The translations under genes and the position numbers were made by a program. The notes under the pieces were generated by a model. It worked only from the letters and a program-made list of their open reading frames with translations, made no database searches and was not told the DNA's origin. A stretch of DNA of 32,474 bases, from contig NZ_MUYA01000004.1 of NCBI RefSeq assembly GCF_002015115.1, positions 285,426-317,899 of the forward strand. The letters run 5' to 3'. The DNA comes from Haemophilus paracuniculus. GTDB taxonomy: Bacteria; Pseudomonadota; Gammaproteobacteria; Enterobacterales; Pasteurellaceae. Shown one piece after another: positions 19,230 through 27,541 of the stretch. Numbering within the stretch: position 1 is the stretch's first letter; each line of letters starts with the position of its first letter.

Positions 19230-20510
19230 TTAGTGCAACTTCATTGACGGACGCAAGAAGCGGTTAATCTGCCCCACGAGCAGGATTAAGCCCGTTTTGA
19301 TCCAGCCGTGCAATGCCACTTGGTGCATACGGTAGAGCGAGAGGTATGCCACACGGGCGATTTTGCCCTCGATGAACATATTACCGCTCACGAGGTTACC
19401 CATTAAATTGCCGACCGTGCCGAAGCGTGAGAACGAGAGCAACGAGCCTTTATCGTTGAACACGAAGGGTTTGAGCGGTTTATTTTCCAGTTGTGCCACG
19501 ATGTTTTTGCCGCATTGGGTCGCCATTTGGTGAGCGGCTTGGGCTTTGGGCGGAATCGGCTTGCCGTCTTGGATTAACGAGGCACAATCGCCGATCACAT
19601 ACACATTCTCGTCCACCGTGGTTTGTAGGGTGTCTTTAATTTCGATTTGATTCAAGCGGTTGGTTTCAAAGCCAAAATTGCGTACAAAATCAGGGGCTTT
19701 CACGCCAGCCGCCCACACCATTAAATCCGCCTCAATCAGCTCGCCCTCGCTGGTGAGCAAGCCCTCGGCAGTGGCTTCGGTGATTTTGGTGTTTAACCGC
19801 ACGTCCACGCCCAACTGACGCAATTCCGACAACGCCGATTGCGACACTTTTTCCGTTAAGGCTGGAATTAAGCGACCGCCCGCTTCCACGAGGGTAACTT
19901 TGAGGTTGGTATTGTTGAGTTTGCCGAAGCCGTAGGCGTGCAGATATTTGACCGCATTGTAGAGTTCCGCCGAAAGTTCGATCCCCGTTGCCCCACCGCC
20001 GACAATCGCAATGCTGACGGATTTGTCGTTGTTGTTTGAGAATTTGAGGAATTGTTCCATCATCTGCTTGTGGAAGCGTTTGGCTTGTTCCGAACCGTCT
20101 AAGAAAATGCAATGTTCCGCCACGCCTTTGGTGCCGAAATCGTTTGAGGTGCTGCCAATCGCAATCACTAATTTATCGTAGGCGATATGGCGTTCTGCCA
20201 CCAATACTTCGTTCTGTTCATTGAAAATCGGGGCGAGGGTAACTTCTTTTTTGTTGCGATCCACCGCCGTTAAAGTGCCGAGTTGGAACTCAAAACCGTG
20301 ATTTTTGGCGTGGGCGCGGTAGCTTAATGCGTCCGTTCCCTCATCGAGCGAACCTGTCGCCACTTCGTGTAATAAGGGTTTCCAAAGGTGGGTGCTGTTG
20401 CGATCAATCAACACCACTTTGGCACGTTTTTTTGAGCCTAATTTATTGCCGAGGTAGGTGGCGAGTTCCAATCCACCAGCCCCACCGCCAACGATAACAA
20501 TAGTTTCCAT
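19230..20510 (-). CDS. ndh: type II NADH:quinone oxidoreductase (NDH-2)
   Basis: NDH-2 is a single-subunit, non-proton-pumping dehydrogenase that passes electrons from NADH through FAD to the quinone pool at the inner membrane. The 426-aa product has the FAD-binding VGGGAGG (7-13), the NADH-binding VGGGATG (170-176), YVIGDCAS near 305, and [13 protein letters not shown] after it. The C-terminal basic, partly hydrophobic helix region probably anchors it to the membrane. Its length is close to E. coli Ndh (434). It lies 29 bp upstream of sprT. The Shine-Dalgarno sequence is weak. Confidence 0.95.
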   Translation of the reverse strand: METIVIVGGGAGGLELATYLGNKLGSKKRAKVVLIDRNSTHLWKPLLHEVATGSLDEGTDALSYRAHAKNHGFEFQLGTLTAVDRNKKEVTLAPIFNEQNEVLVAERHIAYDKLVIAIGSTSNDFGTKGVAEHCIFLDGSEQAKRFHKQMMEQFLKFSNNNDKSVSIAIVGGGATGIELSAELYNAVKYLHAYGFGKLNNTNLKVTLVEAGGRLIPALTEKVSQSALSELRQLGVDVRLNTKITEATAEGLLTSEGELIEADLMVWAAGVKAPDFVRNFGFETNRLNQIEIKDTLQTTVDENVYVIGDCASLIQDGKPIPPKAQAAHQMATQCGKNIVAQLENKPLKPFVFNDKGSLLSFSRFGTVGNLMGNLVSGNMFIEGKIARVAYLSLYRMHQVALHGWIKTGLILLVGQINRFLRPSMKLH

Positions 20511-20703
20511 AAAAATTTCCGAGTAAATGATAAAAAATTGGCGATATTTTAGGGGGGAATGGATCTTCGGGCAAGATTTTCCCGACTAGCACAGTCGGAT
20601 TTGCAAAATTTTACGCAATCGCACCGCTTGTTTTCGCCATTAAGCATTCTTTAAGATTTGGTTGCTATCCTTTCACCAACTTTAACCCAGAGAGGAAACC
20701 CAA

Positions 20704-21447
20704 ATGAAAAACCTTTTTAATGAAAACGCCCCGATGTCGGTGGTGGTGATTACCCTGAATGAACAGAAAAACATTGCGAATCTTTTGGAAGATCTGACCG
20801 CTCAAACTTACCCCCATTTTGAAGTGATTGTGGTGGATAGTTGTAGCGATGATGACACGGTTGAGATCGCCAAAACCTATCAAGATCGTTTGGATCTTCG
20901 CACCATTGTAATGAATGAACGAGGGGCAAGTCTCGGACGCAACACAGGGGCGGAAGCGGCACGCTACGAACGCCTTGTGTTCCTTGACGCTGATGTGCGA
21001 ATTGAGCCAGATTTTCTCGCCAACGCCGAAAAAGCCTTGCGTGAGAAAGGGTTAGCGGTGGCGGCAGGGCGAATGGCGAGTAACGATCCGAACCGCTTGA
21101 CCCGCATTGGGGTGAAAGCCTTTGATTGGGGAATGCTGGCAACCCAATATAATTTCCCAACCTGCACAGGGGCGTGTATTTTCTCAACCAAAACCGTACA
21201 TCAAATGATCGGCGGATTTGACCCACAAATTACCCTCTGCGAGGATTGTGATTACGTTAAACGTGCGGCAAAAACCTTTAAATTCAGAATGTTACCCGTC
21301 TTTTTTGAATTTAACACCCGCCGCCTCAATCAAGACGGCGTGCTTAAAACGGGCTATCTCTATTTGAAAGCCAACACAATGCGATTGCTCAAAGGCGAGC
21401 TACGCAATAACGAAATCCCTTATCCGTTCGGGCATTATCAACAATGA
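20704..21447 (+). CDS. family 2 glycosyltransferase
   Basis: This is a 247-aa GT-A fold glycosyltransferase without membrane helices. Features are the N-terminal strand SVVVITLNEQKNIANLLEDL, the nucleotide-binding VDSCSDDDT, RNTGAEAARYERLVFLDADV with the DAD metal motif, and CEDCDY in the acceptor/catalytic region. Donor and acceptor cannot be predicted. AGAGGA lies 7 nt before the start. Its stop overlaps the start of the DedA gene by 4 nt (ATGA), so the two are translationally coupled and probably act in the same envelope or lipid pathway. Confidence 0.88.
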   Translation: MKNLFNENAPMSVVVITLNEQKNIANLLEDLTAQTYPHFEVIVVDSCSDDDTVEIAKTYQDRLDLRTIVMNERGASLGRNTGAEAARYERLVFLDADVRIEPDFLANAEKALREKGLAVAAGRMASNDPNRLTRIGVKAFDWGMLATQYNFPTCTGACIFSTKTVHQMIGGFDPQITLCEDCDYVKRAAKTFKFRMLPVFFEFNTRRLNQDGVLKTGYLYLKANTMRLLKGELRNNEIPYPFGHYQQ

Positions 21448-21944
21448 TCCCAAGTTGGTTAAACGAATGGCTGGCATCCCCGTGGCTGCCCGCCATTCTT
21501 GCATTCGGGGCGTTTGCTGACGCCTTTTTGCTCACCAGTGTATTTGTGTTGGGCGAGCTATTTTTCATCGCGACAGGCTATGCGGTGGGGCTGACCGCCC
21601 AATGGTGGCTGATTCCGCTGATTTGGGCAAGTGCCTTATTCGGCGATTTGAGCAGCTACTGGCTCGGGCAATGCTACGGCGAGGGCATTATTCGGCGGTT
21701 TATCCACAAAGGGGCGAAACGGCGGCTCAACTACCTGCGAGCCAAACGCCTAATGCAACGGCGTGGCGGCATTGCGATTTTTACCGCTCGCTTAACAGGA
21801 CCTATCGCCAAATTTATGCCCTTTCTCGCCGGCACAATGCACGTCAATTTCCGCACCGTTCTTTATGCAAGCCTACTCGGTGTGATCATCGGCACGATAC
21901 AATTCTTCTTCATCGGCTGGTTAGTGGCGGTGGGGTTGAATTAG
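21444..21944 (+). CDS. DedA/VTT-domain membrane protein
   Basis: This is a 166-aa inner-membrane protein of the DedA family; some members flip undecaprenyl phosphate or phosphatidylethanolamine. It has several hydrophobic segments, the family order GELFFIATGYAVG, then GDLSSYWLGQCYGE, and the conserved block ARLTGPIAKFMPFLAGT, which matches the F/A-R-x-x-P...P..AG pattern. It is shorter than E. coli DedA (about 219 aa). Its start overlaps the glycosyltransferase stop (ATGA). The pairing suggests a lipid-linked sugar step, but this is inference. Confidence 0.85.
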   Translation: MIPSWLNEWLASPWLPAILAFGAFADAFLLTSVFVLGELFFIATGYAVGLTAQWWLIPLIWASALFGDLSSYWLGQCYGEGIIRRFIHKGAKRRLNYLRAKRLMQRRGGIAIFTARLTGPIAKFMPFLAGTMHVNFRTVLYASLLGVIIGTIQFFFIGWLVAVGLN

Positions 21945-21952
21945 AGGGAATG

Positions 21953-21997
21953 CAAGCGGTGGGATCTCGAAAAATTTTGCACAATCTCACCGCTTGT
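21953..21997. terminator. inverted uptake-signal hairpin after the DedA gene
   Basis: Two uptake signals face each other: arm GCAAGCGGTGGGAT at 21953-21966 and its near-complement at 21984-21997, with one mismatch and an A/T-rich loop. There is no T run after it. It lies 8 bp beyond the DedA gene stop, where a terminator is expected. Confidence 0.5.
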
Positions 21998-22069
21998 TCA
22001 TCCACAAATTGCATATTACGAGCAAGGTTTATAGAATAGCGTTAATTCAGTTGATTTAAAGGATAAAAA

Positions 22070-22846
22070 ATGATCAATCAAGAACCAGTCGTTCGGCAGG
22101 TGGTGCTGGATACGGAAACCACGGGGATGAATTTCAGCGGGCAGCCGCATATTGGGCATAACATTATTGAGATTGGGGCGGTGGAAGTGATTAACCGCCG
22201 TTTGACGGGGCGGACGTTCCACGTTTATATCAAACCGCCGCGTGAAGTTGATGAGGAAGCGATTCGCGTTCACGGCATTACCAACGAGTTTCTGCAAGAT
22301 AAGCCCACGTTTGCCGAAATTGCCGATGAATTTGTCGAATTTATCAAAGGGGCGGAATTGGTGATTCACAACGCCCCCTTCGATGTGGGCTTTATGGATC
22401 AGGAATTTTCGTTTTTGCCAAATCCACCGCCGAAAACCAAAGAGATGTGCGTGGTAACGGACAGCTTGCAGTTGGCGAAAAAGATGTACCCTGGCAAGAA
22501 AAATAATTTAGATGCTTTGTGTAGCCGACTGGGGATTGATAACAGCAAGCGTGTGTTGCACGGGGCGTTGCTGGATGCGGAAATCCTTGCCGATGTGTTC
22601 TTGATGATGACGGGCGGTCAAATCGCCCTGTTGGAAGAAGAAAATCAAGAGGTGCAAGCGGTGGTTAGCGAGGAAAATTTTACCATTCAACGCTTGGATG
22701 TGGATTTATCGCAAATGGTGGTGCTGAAAGCGAATGAAGAAGAGCTGGCGGCACATCAGCAAATGTTGGCATTGCTGGCGGAAAAATCCAAAGGAAATTG
22801 CCTTTGGCAACGCTTAACGAGCGAAGAAACGGCACAATCTCACTAA
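22070..22846 (+). CDS. dnaQ: DNA polymerase III epsilon subunit (3'-5' proofreading exonuclease)
   Basis: Epsilon removes misincorporated nucleotides as part of the Pol III core. The 258-aa product shows ExoI DTETTG with Asp 14 and Glu 16, ExoII HNAPFDVGFMD with Asp 105, and ExoIII HGALLDAE with His 164 and Asp 169. A clamp-binding-like QIALLE (184-189) follows the nuclease domain. The C-terminal tail containing CLW is typical for binding the alpha subunit. AAGGA lies 6 nt before the ATG. tRNA-Asp follows, as in E. coli. Unlike E. coli, rnhA is not divergent next door but about 7.4 kb away. Confidence 0.96.
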   Translation: MINQEPVVRQVVLDTETTGMNFSGQPHIGHNIIEIGAVEVINRRLTGRTFHVYIKPPREVDEEAIRVHGITNEFLQDKPTFAEIADEFVEFIKGAELVIHNAPFDVGFMDQEFSFLPNPPPKTKEMCVVTDSLQLAKKMYPGKKNNLDALCSRLGIDNSKRVLHGALLDAEILADVFLMMTGGQIALLEEENQEVQAVVSEENFTIQRLDVDLSQMVVLKANEEELAAHQQMLALLAEKSKGNCLWQRLTSEETAQSH

Positions 22847-22902
22847 AAAATAGCCGTTTTGGCGATTTTAAAATCAAACGAAAAATTTTCTGAAAAAAGC
22901 GT

Positions 22903-22931
22903 TTGACGAGTGAGAGCGAAATCATTATTAT
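22903..22931 (+). promoter_or_regulatory. strong sigma-70 promoter of tRNA-Asp
   Basis: TTGACG (22903-22908) and TATTAT (22926-22931) are separated by exactly 17 bp. The sequence just after the -10 is GC-rich (ACGCC...), as in stringently controlled stable-RNA promoters. It lies 17 bp upstream of the mature tRNA. Confidence 0.8.
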
Positions 22932-22947
22932 ACGCCTCGTTCGCTGC

Positions 22948-23024
22948 GGAGTGGTAGTTCAGCTGGTTAGAATACCTGCCTGTCACGCAGGGGGTCGCGG
23001 GTTCGAGTCCCGTCCATTCCGCCA
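22948..23024 (+). tRNA. tRNA-Asp (GTC)
   Basis: This 77-nt tRNA differs from E. coli tRNA-Asp at only a few positions. The acceptor stem GGAGTGG pairs with CCATTCC, the anticodon loop CTGTCAC carries GTC at 22982-22984, the T arm contains GGTTCGAGTCC, and the CCA end is encoded (22022+1000, ending at 23024). Confidence 0.98.
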
Positions 23025-23069
23025 ACTAATTTAAACGTCATAATATACCTCCTTAGTACGTTAATGGGA

Positions 23070-23098
23070 AAAACCTCTGAGCAATCAGAGGTTTTTTC
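23070..23098 (+). terminator. tRNA-Asp terminator
   Basis: An 11-bp perfect stem (AAAACCTCTGA, 23070-23080, with 23085-23095) has a GCAA tetraloop and ends in a T-rich tract. It lies 46 nt after the tRNA and before the next gene. Confidence 0.92.
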
Positions 23099-23140
23099 TT
23101 TGTATCGAAAAAATATTCCTCATTCTGATTAGGTTTCAAA

Positions 23141-24025
23141 ATGGCTTACTGGCAGAAACTTTCCCCGTTACACAAAGGCGTCATTACGATTTTAATTTCC
23201 GCCCTAGGGTTTGCGTTAATGGCATTATTTATGCGATTAGCGGGCGATTTGCCCCTTGCCGAAAAAGCGATTTTCCGCAATGGGATCACGGCGATGATAA
23301 GCGGGTACATTGTGTGGAAAAATAGGGCGTTGTTTTGGGGCAAGCTACAAAATCGGGGAATGTTAATTTTACGCTCAATCACGGGGTTATTAGGTATTTT
23401 GTGCGGTGTTTATATTATTGATCGCTTGGTATTGAGCGATGTGGATATGATCGGCAAATTGACCTCATTTATGTTGATCGTGCTGAGTGCCATTTTCCTC
23501 AAAGAGCGAGTCAGCCTAATGCAATGGGGCTTGTGCCTTGTGGCTTTTGTCGGGGCGTTGTTTATCATCAAACCTGCCTTTGAGGTGCAATTTGTGCCTT
23601 ATTTGGTGGGATTACTCGGGGCGTTATTCGCCGCCCTTGCCTACCTTTGTTTACGCTTACTCGGCAAACCTGAACGAGCCGAATCGCCCCATACTATCGT
23701 TTTCTTCTTTTCAGCGTTCTCAACCTTGGTGTTGATCCCTTTTGTGATCTATGATTTCGCCCCACTTTCTTGGCAACAATTTGTCTATTTGGTGCTATCG
23801 GGGCTAACCGCTGCCGTTGGGCAGTTTGGCGTTACCCTTGCTTATCGCTATGCCGCCGCCAAAGATATTTCCATTTACAGCTATGCCTCGGTGCTATTTA
23901 GTGCGATGTTAGGGGCGGTGTTTTTCGCCCAATATCCCGACCTATTGAGTCTGTTCGGCTATTTATTGATTTTCGGATCGGGCTGGGTAATGTTTTACCA
24001 ATCGAAACGAGGCAGAAAACCATAA
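23141..24025 (+). CDS. EamA/DMT superfamily permease
   Basis: This is a 294-aa inner-membrane protein with about ten predicted helices in two EamA halves (about 10-140 and 150-288). Family features include the N-terminal ALGFALMALFMRLAG, FLKERVSLMQWGLCLVAFVG at the end of the first half, and the corresponding GLTAAVGQFGVTLAYRYA...SYASVLFSAMLGAVFF in the second. Members export or import amino acids, nucleotides or S-adenosylmethionine; the substrate is not readable here. AGGT lies 6 nt before the ATG. It is flanked by terminators on both sides, so it is probably a single-gene unit. Confidence 0.88.
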   Translation: MAYWQKLSPLHKGVITILISALGFALMALFMRLAGDLPLAEKAIFRNGITAMISGYIVWKNRALFWGKLQNRGMLILRSITGLLGILCGVYIIDRLVLSDVDMIGKLTSFMLIVLSAIFLKERVSLMQWGLCLVAFVGALFIIKPAFEVQFVPYLVGLLGALFAALAYLCLRLLGKPERAESPHTIVFFFSAFSTLVLIPFVIYDFAPLSWQQFVYLVLSGLTAAVGQFGVTLAYRYAAAKDISIYSYASVLFSAMLGAVFFAQYPDLLSLFGYLLIFGSGWVMFYQSKRGRKP

Positions 24026-24050
24026 AAAAACGGGCATTTTGCCCGCTTTT
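24024..24050. terminator. bidirectional terminator
   Basis: A 6-bp GC-rich stem (CGGGCA, 24031-24036, with 24040-24045) has a TTT loop, an A7 run on the left and CTTTT on the right. It lies between convergent stops. It is strongest for the minus strand, where the stem is followed by seven T. Confidence 0.8.
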
Positions 24051-24051
24051 G

Positions 24052-24849
24052 CTAGTTGCCGAGTAGTAATCCGTCATCGCTTAATTGTTCGTTACGGCTT
24101 TGTTGGAACAGATCGAGTAGGTCTGAAACCCCCATTTTTTTTCGCTGTTCCCCTGCCACATCAAACGCCACTTGCCCTTGATGAAGCATTACGGTGCGGT
24201 CGCCAAAGGTCAAGGCTTGTTGCATTGAGTGGGTTACCATTAGGGTGGTTAGTTTTTGCTCTCGCACGATTTTATTGGTCAATTCCAATACAAAATCGGT
24301 GGTTTTCGGATCGAGGGCGGCGGTGTGTTCGTCCAGCAATAAAATGCTAGACGGCTGTAACGATGCCATTAACAAACTGACCGCTTGTCGCTGCCCGCCT
24401 GAAAGTCGCCCCATTTGGTCGGTTAAGCGATTTTCTAAGCCCAATCCGAGCAACGCCAATTTTTCCCGAAATAGTTCACGGGTTTGGCGTTTGAGGGCGA
24501 AACCTAGCCCGCGTTTTCTGCCGCGTTGATAGGCGAGAGCCATATTTTCCTCAATGGTTAAGGCTTCGCAAGTACCAGCCATTGGATCTTGAAACACGCG
24601 AGCGACCAAATTCGCCCGTTGCCAACTGTTGGTGTGGCTCACGTTTTTGCCTTGAATTAAAATCTCGCCAGAATCCACCGTATAATCGCCACTAATTGCA
24701 TTGAGCAGAGTCGATTTGCCCGCCCCGTTACTGCCGATCACCGACACAAATTCCCCTTGTTCCACTTTTAGGGATAGCCCTCGCAAAACAGGGTTTTCAA
24801 TCGCTGTGCCACGATTAAAGGTAATAAAAAGATTGTTCAGTTCGATCAT
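24052..24849 (-). CDS. ABC transporter ATP-binding protein (COG1101 type)
   Basis: This is the 265-aa cytoplasmic ATPase of an importer whose permease is the next gene upstream. It has Walker A GSNGAGKST (39-47), Q-loop Gln 87, signature LSGGQRQ (149-155), Walker B SILLLDE with catalytic Glu 174, and an H-loop in MVTHSMQQA. The MAGTCEALTIEENMALAY stretch is characteristic of the subfamily found with TrpX-like binding proteins. The start at 24849 overlaps the permease stop in a TAATG, indicating coupling; an 8-residue longer frame is not preferred. No substrate-binding protein is adjacent, so the substrate (perhaps an aromatic amino acid by family) is uncertain. Confidence 0.88.
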   Translation of the reverse strand: MIELNNLFITFNRGTAIENPVLRGLSLKVEQGEFVSVIGSNGAGKSTLLNAISGDYTVDSGEILIQGKNVSHTNSWQRANLVARVFQDPMAGTCEALTIEENMALAYQRGRKRGLGFALKRQTRELFREKLALLGLGLENRLTDQMGRLSGGQRQAVSLLMASLQPSSILLLDEHTAALDPKTTDFVLELTNKIVREQKLTTLMVTHSMQQALTFGDRTVMLHQGQVAFDVAGEQRKKMGVSDLLDLFQQSRNEQLSDDGLLLGN

Positions 24850-25784
24850 TATTGCCCCCGTTTGGCTAACCATTTTTGCTTGAATTGCGGTAACACCAGC
24901 ACGAACACCACGAGCAGGGCGGTAATGAGGTTCAAATCTTGCGGGCCGAAGCCGATGCCATTTAGCACTTCGTTATTTAACGCCAACGCAATGAAAAAGC
25001 GGTAGAGAATTGAGCCGGCAATCACGGCGGTGGTCAGCCAAATCATTCGTTTTGCCGAGAAAATCGCCTCGCCGATAATCACCGCAGCCAGCCCAATCAC
25101 AATGGTGCCGACCCCGATAGAAATATCAAATCCGCCATTGCTTTGCACATACAACGCCCCACCCAACGCGATTAAGCCGTTAGAAATCGCCATTCCTAAA
25201 ATGGTCATTTTATTGACCGCAATCCCTTGGGCTTTCGCCATTCGTTGATTCGTGCCAGTCGCTCGCACCGCCAGCCCCGTTTCAGTGGCGAAGAACAGAT
25301 CAAACAAAATTTTGGCGATCACCACCACCAAGCCAGCCATTAACAGACGGACAATCGCCAGTTGCAGATCATCATTCGCAGGCATCGCGTCATAAATGGT
25401 CGCCTCGCCGAGTAACGACACATTCGGCGAACCCATAATGCGAAGATTGATCGAATAAAGGGCGATCATCATCAAAATGCTCGAAAGCAATTTTTCCAAC
25501 TTGAAGCCGATGTGCAACGAAGCGGTAATCACGCCCGCGATTGAACCCGCCAACATACCGATTAAGGTTGCAAGCCACGGATCAACTTGATTGAGAATAC
25601 AAAGCACGCAAACGCCGCCGCCCAGCGGAAAACTGCCGTCTGCGGTAAGATCAGGAAAGTCGAGAATTTTGTAAGAAATCAGCACCCCAAGGGCAACCAG
25701 AGCATAAATCAACCCCAGTTCCAACGCCCCAACCCAAGTTACATTGGTTAAAAAACTGCTGAAAAATTGAAGTAATGAATCCAT
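24849..25784 (-). CDS. ABC transporter permease (branched-chain amino acid permease-like, COG4120 type)
   Basis: This is the 311-aa inner-membrane permease with eight to nine hydrophobic segments. The N-terminal ELGLIYALVALGVLISYKIL and DFPDLTADGSFPLGGG are characteristic of this subfamily. ...ETGLAVRATGTNQRMAKAQGI is the cytoplasmic loop that contacts the ATPase. The start is taken as the ATG at 25784; an in-frame GTG two codons upstream is possible. No good Shine-Dalgarno sequence is visible. The usual first gene of this operon type, a lipoprotein-like binding protein, is missing: the DNA upstream carries only repeats and the radA 3' end. Confidence 0.87.
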   Translation of the reverse strand: MDSLLQFFSSFLTNVTWVGALELGLIYALVALGVLISYKILDFPDLTADGSFPLGGGVCVLCILNQVDPWLATLIGMLAGSIAGVITASLHIGFKLEKLLSSILMMIALYSINLRIMGSPNVSLLGEATIYDAMPANDDLQLAIVRLLMAGLVVVIAKILFDLFFATETGLAVRATGTNQRMAKAQGIAVNKMTILGMAISNGLIALGGALYVQSNGGFDISIGVGTIVIGLAAVIIGEAIFSAKRMIWLTTAVIAGSILYRFFIALALNNEVLNGIGFGPQDLNLITALLVVFVLVLPQFKQKWLAKRGQ

Positions 25785-25869
25785 AAACACACAATTTAAT
25801 AAAACATACTACTTTACTAGTACAAGTGAAAACGGATTTTACGCATTTTCAGAGGTTTTGGCAATTTTT

Positions 25870-26030
25870 ATGGTGGGGGATTTCCCCCTACGGTCTCGCT
25901 TTGCTCGACCACTTCCCCCGCAAGCGGGGGCAGATTTTGTTTTGTGGAAGTTTTGATATTTTTCCTCGTAGTGAGTTTGATCTGATCTGCCCCCGCTTGC
26001 GGGGGAAGCACCCTGCGTAGCAGGGGGTAG
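25870..26030. repeat. GC-rich composite hairpin repeat upstream of the permease gene
   Basis: Within the 301-bp gap (25785-26085) between the permease and radA genes lies a set of palindromes. A perfect 24-bp inverted repeat (25912-25935 against 25985-26008) encloses 49 bp, and each arm is itself a palindrome (CCCCCGC-AA-GCGGGGG style). Smaller hairpins flank it: GGGGGA/TCCCCC at 25875-25888 and CCCTGC/GCAGGG at 26011-26025. Composition contrasts sharply with the A+T-rich surroundings. It looks like a dispersed intergenic repeat rather than a gene; the open frames through it have no coding features. Confidence 0.75.
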
Positions 26031-26037
26031 GGGGCTA

Positions 26038-26081
26038 CAAGCGGTAAGATTTTGCAAAATTTTGTGAAATCTTACCGCTTG
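26038..26081 (-). terminator. radA terminator from inverted uptake signals
   Basis: A perfect 15-bp inverted repeat (26038-26052 with 26067-26081, core CAAGCGGTAAGA) lies 4 nt beyond the radA stop. Its loop is 14 nt and A/T-rich. There is no clean T run after the stem on the minus strand, so termination efficiency is uncertain. Confidence 0.55.
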
Positions 26082-26085
26082 CTAT

Positions 26086-27465
26086 TTAAAAATTACTCAA
26101 AATATCCAACGCATCCGACAATTTCCGTACGGTAAACACTTCCATTCCCTTAATCGGTTTTTTCGGGGCGTTGGCTTGGGGGATTATGGCTCGTTTGAAG
26201 CCGTGTTTTGCCGCTTCGCTGATCCGTTCTTGACCGCTTGGTACGGGGCGGATTTCGCCTGCCAAGCCAACTTCGCCGAAGATCACGAGATCTTGGGGTA
26301 GAGGTCGGTTGCGGAAGCTGGAAATCAAGGCGAGTAGCAGGGCTAAATCGGCACTAGTTTCGGTAACTTTTACGCCGCCGACTACATTAACGAACACATC
26401 TTGATCGGACATCTGCAAACCACCGTGGCGGTGCAGAACGGCAAGCAGTAGCGAAAGGCGGTTGTGATCTAAGCCCACCGCCACACGGCGAGGGTTGGCT
26501 AACATTGAGTGATCAACAAGGGCTTGGATTTCCACCAATAACGGGCGTGTGCCTTCCCATAACACCATTACCGAACTGCCCGAGGTCTGTTCTTCGCTAC
26601 GGCTGAGGAAAATGGCGGACGGATTTTTCACTTCTCGCAAGCCCTGTTCCGTCATTGCAAACACGCCCAATTCATTGACCGCCCCAAAGCGGTTTTTCTG
26701 GCTACGCAGAGTGCGGAAACGGGAATCCGCCTCGCCCTCTAATAAAATTGAGGCATCAATACAATGTTCTAACACTTTCGGGCCTGCCAGCGTGCCGTCT
26801 TTGGTAACGTGTCCGACCATAATAATCGCCACTTGGCGAGTTTTGGCGTAGCGAGTGAGGAACGAGGCACATTCACGCACCTGCGACACACTACCTGGCG
26901 AAGATTGAATATCGGCAAGGTGCATTACCTGAATCGAGTCGATTACCATTAGTTTCGGCTTTTCTTGATCGGCAATGTTGCAGATATGTTCCACCGAGGT
27001 TTCCGAGAGCATTTTGAGGTGTTCGGTTGGCAAGCCCAAGCGGTTGGCTCGCATTGCCACCTGTTGTAACGACTCTTCGCCCGTAACGTAGAGGGTCGGA
27101 ATGTGAGCCGACAAACCGCACATCACTTGCAATAACAGGGTACTTTTACCTGCCCCTGGATGTCCACCGATTAAAATCGCACTACCTGGTACGATACCGC
27201 CGCCAAGCACACGGTCGAGTTCGTTAAATCCACTGCCAAAACGGGGCACTTCCTGCAAACTGATTTCCGACAGGGTTTGCACCTTGCCCGAAGTCTCGCC
27301 CGCATAGCCCGAAAAGCGGTCGTTTTTGGTGGTTTCTTTGCTGGAAATTAACCGCACTTCGCTAATCGTATTCCACGATTTACACTCTTTGCATTGCCCT
27401 AGCCAACGGGCGTATTCCGCCCCACAATCGTTACAAACATAGGCGGTTTTCGGTGCTTTTGCCAT
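26086..27465 (-). CDS. radA: DNA repair protein RadA (Sms)
   Basis: RadA is a RecA-like hexameric ATPase that processes recombination intermediates and extends branch migration; in competent bacteria it also supports transformation. The 459-aa product has a four-cysteine zinc finger (Cys 11, 14, 25, 28), Walker A GGHPGAGKST (100-109), the RadA-specific KNRFG motif (257-261), and a Lon-like C-terminal domain. All hallmark residues are intact. GAGG precedes the ATG. It follows thiQ by 76 bp in the same direction, so it may have its own promoter in that A+T-rich gap. Confidence 0.96.
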   Translation of the reverse strand: MAKAPKTAYVCNDCGAEYARWLGQCKECKSWNTISEVRLISSKETTKNDRFSGYAGETSGKVQTLSEISLQEVPRFGSGFNELDRVLGGGIVPGSAILIGGHPGAGKSTLLLQVMCGLSAHIPTLYVTGEESLQQVAMRANRLGLPTEHLKMLSETSVEHICNIADQEKPKLMVIDSIQVMHLADIQSSPGSVSQVRECASFLTRYAKTRQVAIIMVGHVTKDGTLAGPKVLEHCIDASILLEGEADSRFRTLRSQKNRFGAVNELGVFAMTEQGLREVKNPSAIFLSRSEEQTSGSSVMVLWEGTRPLLVEIQALVDHSMLANPRRVAVGLDHNRLSLLLAVLHRHGGLQMSDQDVFVNVVGGVKVTETSADLALLLALISSFRNRPLPQDLVIFGEVGLAGEIRPVPSGQERISEAAKHGFKRAIIPQANAPKKPIKGMEVFTVRKLSDALDILSNF

Positions 27466-27541
27466 TGTTAAACCTCAAAATCAACGCTAATTACTGTAAA
27501 TTTGAACAGATAATAGCAATAAATACTGAATAAATAAACAT

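Noticed and set aside
20582..20598. 6-bp inverted repeat CCGACT/AGTCGG between ndh and the glycosyltransferase gene
   Set aside because: It has a short stem with no T tract on either strand and lies upstream of two divergent genes, so a terminator is not expected; no known operator matches.
22948..23024. tRNA-Asp as an integration site for a mobile element
   Set aside because: There is no integrase gene, no repeated tRNA 3' end downstream, and the next gene is an ordinary transporter directly after the terminator.
25826..26057. Open frames on both strands across the hairpin repeat upstream of the permease
   Set aside because: They follow the palindromes, lack Shine-Dalgarno sequences and give low-complexity Arg/Pro-rich products, so they reflect the repeat and not a gene.
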